DNA from: Hirudinaria manillensis
Lineage: Eukaryota > Annelida > Clitellata > Hirudinida > Hirudinidae
Assembly (NCBI GenBank): GCA_034509925.1
Contig: CM067534.1
Location: 4,648,501 to 4,712,500, forward strand
DNA length: 64,000 nucleotides
Direction of reading: 5' to 3'
Position 1 is the stretch's first letter. Every line of letters begins with the position of its first letter. A model generated the notes under the pieces. That model was not told where the DNA came from, did not search any database, and saw nothing but the letters and a program-made list of their open reading frames with translations. The position numbers and the translations under genes are program-made. Below, piece after piece: positions 61,201-64,000 of this stretch.

Positions 61201-63950
61201 CTCCGTGAAACTTGGAAGTGGAACTCGACAGCATGGGGGAATTCTCTCCAAACTTTGACTGCAGCGTCAGCAAAGAAGCCGAACCGGAGATGCCTTCGTC
61301 GTCCTCGTATGCACCTCTGCTCCCCCTATGTTGATACTTCTTCAAGGACAAGTCGAGAGGCTGTTCTTCGGTAGATTCGCCTTGGCCGTAGGAATGACTG
61401 GTCATCGAATTAATATAAGATCCTCTGTAAGAATTCGCAAGAGATGACTTTGATGTGCAGCATTCGTATGTCCTCATGTTGTCCCTACAGGTAGGCTGTT
61501 AATTGTTTTAAGGAATTAATTATGCCTTGTACTGGCAATTGAAAGTTTTATTGCAAATGTTATTTGCAAATATGTTACTAACTAAATTGATTATCTGAAA
61601 CACACAACATCCCACAGTCAGACAATCAGTAGCATATTTCATTGGAAGAACAGGTGACAAGGAAGTTTTTATACCGCTTTTGTTGTGGCCAGTGAAGGTG
61701 ATTGGATGAAGTGCCTTCCATCTTTAGCCATTTTGTTCCTCACTGTGGCAATGGGCGTGGTCAGAGACTCCACGAAACTTTGGAGTCTGTTCACGTGACT
61801 CTCTGCAGTGTAACTGGGAGAGGTGGCAGTCCTCGACGAACCAGAGGAAACGGAGGACGATGAACGCTGCGATCTGAAGCCAGTTGCGTTGCTACTGCGT
61901 TCGGAACTGTTGCTTCTCGGTCTGTAGGGAGAGGCAACTTTCGATCTAGGAGATGAGAAGCCGTTGCTGTTGTCGTCTGCCTCCGTCTGTCGAGCGACTG
62001 TTTGTCTTTGCGAACTCGACGGTCTGTACTTGAATTCTTTGTCCTCTTCCTCGTCTTCCGTTTCGTTCGTGCTCTTGTGGAGTTGTTTGTCTTGATTGTA
62101 GTGCTGGAAGTAGTGGCTGAAGAGTTGTCTTTCTCCTGCCAGGGTCAGAATGTCCGCCATGGCTCCTCTTTTTTCTAGCGGCTCGTCGTAGCTGTTCGAC
62201 TCGCTCTCGGCCTCCAGAATTTCCTTCTTGATCGGATGAACCAGCTCCGGCAAAAGGACGTGTGATTTCGAATCCGGACTTTTCTTCCTCTCTTGGCCGA
62301 CTTGGTTCGTCTTTGAAGAAGTCTGCGGTTCTTCAACCGTTGACGTATCCATCCAAGAACCTTCGGCAGTTTCTTGATCTTCGACCTCTCCGTCGACCTT
62401 GCCCTCCTTGTCCGTGCCGTGGTCATCGGTCTTCCTCGGACACATCAGAGGATGTTCATTGAAGCTGTTGTCTTCGAGACAGTCAGAGTTTTGGAGGTAG
62501 TCGTTAGAGTTTAAGGGAACATCTGTGGCTTCCTCGGTCTCAGTTGAAGCATCCTCTTCTGTTTTCTTCGCCTCAGTCGGTGAAAGGTTGTCAGTCTCTT
62601 CTGCATGAATACGAAAGAGACGGTTTTTATTTTTCTTGCCATTCTTGCATATGTTAAACAATTACTCGATAATTTTCAGAATTCTTACAAAACATTTCGA
62701 ATATTATTTACGATGACGCGTTGAAATAACACTGGCTCAGGGTTTGGCAGTCTCGGAATGTTTTTTTAATTTCTAATAAAAATTATTAGCATAATCTAAA
62801 CAAACTCCTCCATTTTCCATATTTTAAACACTTTAACGAATAAAATACACGCCGGCTTAATTTACGACCGATATAATCAAGTACAGATCTTCAGCAGAAA
62901 AGATAAATAAAGGTGTTCAATCAGTAACAAGTCATAAATCTTTTCTCTGAAAACTTAGAAACTCAGAAGGACCCATCAAGTGGCGTTTTCTTTAAAAGTC
63001 TGAGTTGAAATAAATAGGATATTCACGATTCAGGCCCGGCACGAGTTCTGGACAATAGAGTAATGGTGGCATCGGTCGAAGTATTTATTATTGCCAATAT
63101 TGCTTCCAGGACTGGAGATAACAGAACAAGAGCCAGTGCAGAGGATTGGAAGACTACAGAACGTCGCACAGGCAGCTTTGGCTTTGATGGTCCGCAGCGT
63201 GATTGACGTTTTATGATCTTCGAGGACTCTAGAGAATCGAATGACTGATGCCTTAATTGAATTCAGTCCAATTGATTGATAGGCCACTTGATTGAACAAC
63301 CCAAGGATCGGTGGAGATTTCGGGCCAAGCAGTGGCTTCTCTGGCTGCCAAAGACGAAACAAGACGAGTGCAACACCGTAGAATAAGTGTCGAGTTCTGT
63401 TTTACCGGCGTTAAGCGGCCGGTGCACTGTTGAAACCATTTTTAACATAAAACTTTAATGACATCTTTAAGGGTCTTTGGAATACAACCGCTCGCTTTTC
63501 ACGGCTTAAAGTCATTCCGGATTCTCTCGAGATCGTAGCATCTTTCCGGACGGCAAGAACCACTTTGAGCAGAAAGAGTCTCTGAAACTGAGCAATGTTT
63601 ATAAGGAGCAGAGGAGTTGTATAAATTATTTACAACAAAGCAGGCCCCAAGTTGTACATAGGTGGGCTTATGATGATTTGTGCTACGACCATGCATGCTG
63701 GACACTCAATCATCTCCGTCAATTGCTTTCTCCTCCTCCTTCTCAGCTTCTCCCATCTCTCCATCACGATTCCTTATTCACTCGGATGACAGTCTTCCAG
63801 CAACAAGTCGGTGCGCTGCGGAGCCGCATTCTGCGTCAACTCTTCCCAGGCGACGAATAAAAAACGAATAAAAATGTTAAAAGTCAAATTGAAATCAATT
63901 ATCAAACAAAAAACAATTAGTAAACGTTCACGTTTTCGAGTTGCCGCCAT
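58250..63950 (-). CDS. tsh: Teashirt/TSHZ-type zinc-finger transcription factor
   Basis: Developmental regulator; nuclear. Exon 3 (61495-58250) starts in phase at CPTCRD or close by and encodes about 1080 residues. Counting from its internal Met at 61477: PLDLS at 40-44 (CtBP-binding motif as in fly Tsh), an atypical finger at 277-298 (CSC...HVEETGH), and a Tsh-type finger at 335-357 (CIQC...HMVKTKH). The run-up LVRGQDVWISQGQEQTE matches fly LVRGQNVW. Poly-Asn, Ser-rich and poly-Gln stretches follow, with a possible SUMO site IKPE near the end. Exon 2 (62600-61675) is acidic/Ser-rich with MADILTLAGERQLF. A first exon at 63950-63932 (MAATRK then a split codon) joins exon 2 in frame to give MAATRKQETDNL, similar to the MPRRKQ start of TSHZ proteins; this is inference. 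Total about 1396 residues. No homeodomain, as in invertebrate teashirt. Confidence 0.88.
62601..63931 (-). other. Inferred first intron of teashirt
   Basis: 1.3 kb between the proposed short first coding exon and exon 2 (acceptor CATGCAG before 62600). It holds several short open frames without recognisable homology. If the proposed first exon is wrong, this stretch is promoter/5' UTR or part of a longer intron reaching past the window. Confidence 0.45.
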
Positions 63951-64000
63951 TCTCAAGGTTTCCAGAAGCGACGTGTTTCCTAACCTCGCTAATCTACAAC

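Overview
This window is animal nuclear DNA. It is AT-rich, the genes are split by GT-AG introns (mostly 60-400 bases), simple-sequence repeats are dense, and every recognisable product is a metazoan protein. Long poly-Asn, poly-Ser and poly-Gln runs, together with retained ancestral gene content (PREB, FAXDC2, BPTF, TXNDC15, a teashirt gene), suggest a lophotrochozoan invertebrate, possibly a leech-like annelid. That placement is an inference and I cannot fix a species. Exons were joined by eye from splice-site sequence and reading phase; nothing was checked by alignment software.

Left part (1-31.3 kb) is a compact block of housekeeping genes. An unconventional myosin with a MyTH4-FERM tail runs on the minus strand from 12356 past the left edge. 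Upstream of it, also on the minus strand, is PREB/SEC12 (15450-13064), the ER exchange factor for Sar1. FAXDC2, a membrane di-iron hydroxylase, is on the plus strand (16958-18361). BPTF/NURF301, the large subunit of the NURF chromatin remodeler, is on the minus strand (29685-20854). It starts 185 bases from TXNDC15 (plus, 29871-31263), so the two appear to share a bidirectional promoter.

Middle part (31.4-40.7 kb) is the accessory region and the most novel stretch. Three near-identical intronless minus-strand genes of 153-154 codons lie in tandem repeat units with a shared upstream element. A fourth, strongly diverged 178-codon relative with an acidic Ser-rich tail follows, then a fragment of a tRNA-Arg gene, then an intronless protein kinase with two KEN boxes. 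I do not recognise the small gene family; it looks lineage-specific and recently amplified.

Right part (40.7-64 kb) is gene-poor. A two-exon gene for a secreted, dibasic-processed, Cys-containing factor (IL-17-like or another cystine-knot type) is at 43882-45063. About 13 kb of microsatellite-laden DNA follows, containing one GC-richer, low-repeat island (about 51.6-52.5 kb) that could be a regulatory element. The window ends with a teashirt/TSHZ-type zinc-finger transcription factor on the minus strand (63950-58250). The long flanking non-coding DNA is typical for developmental regulators.
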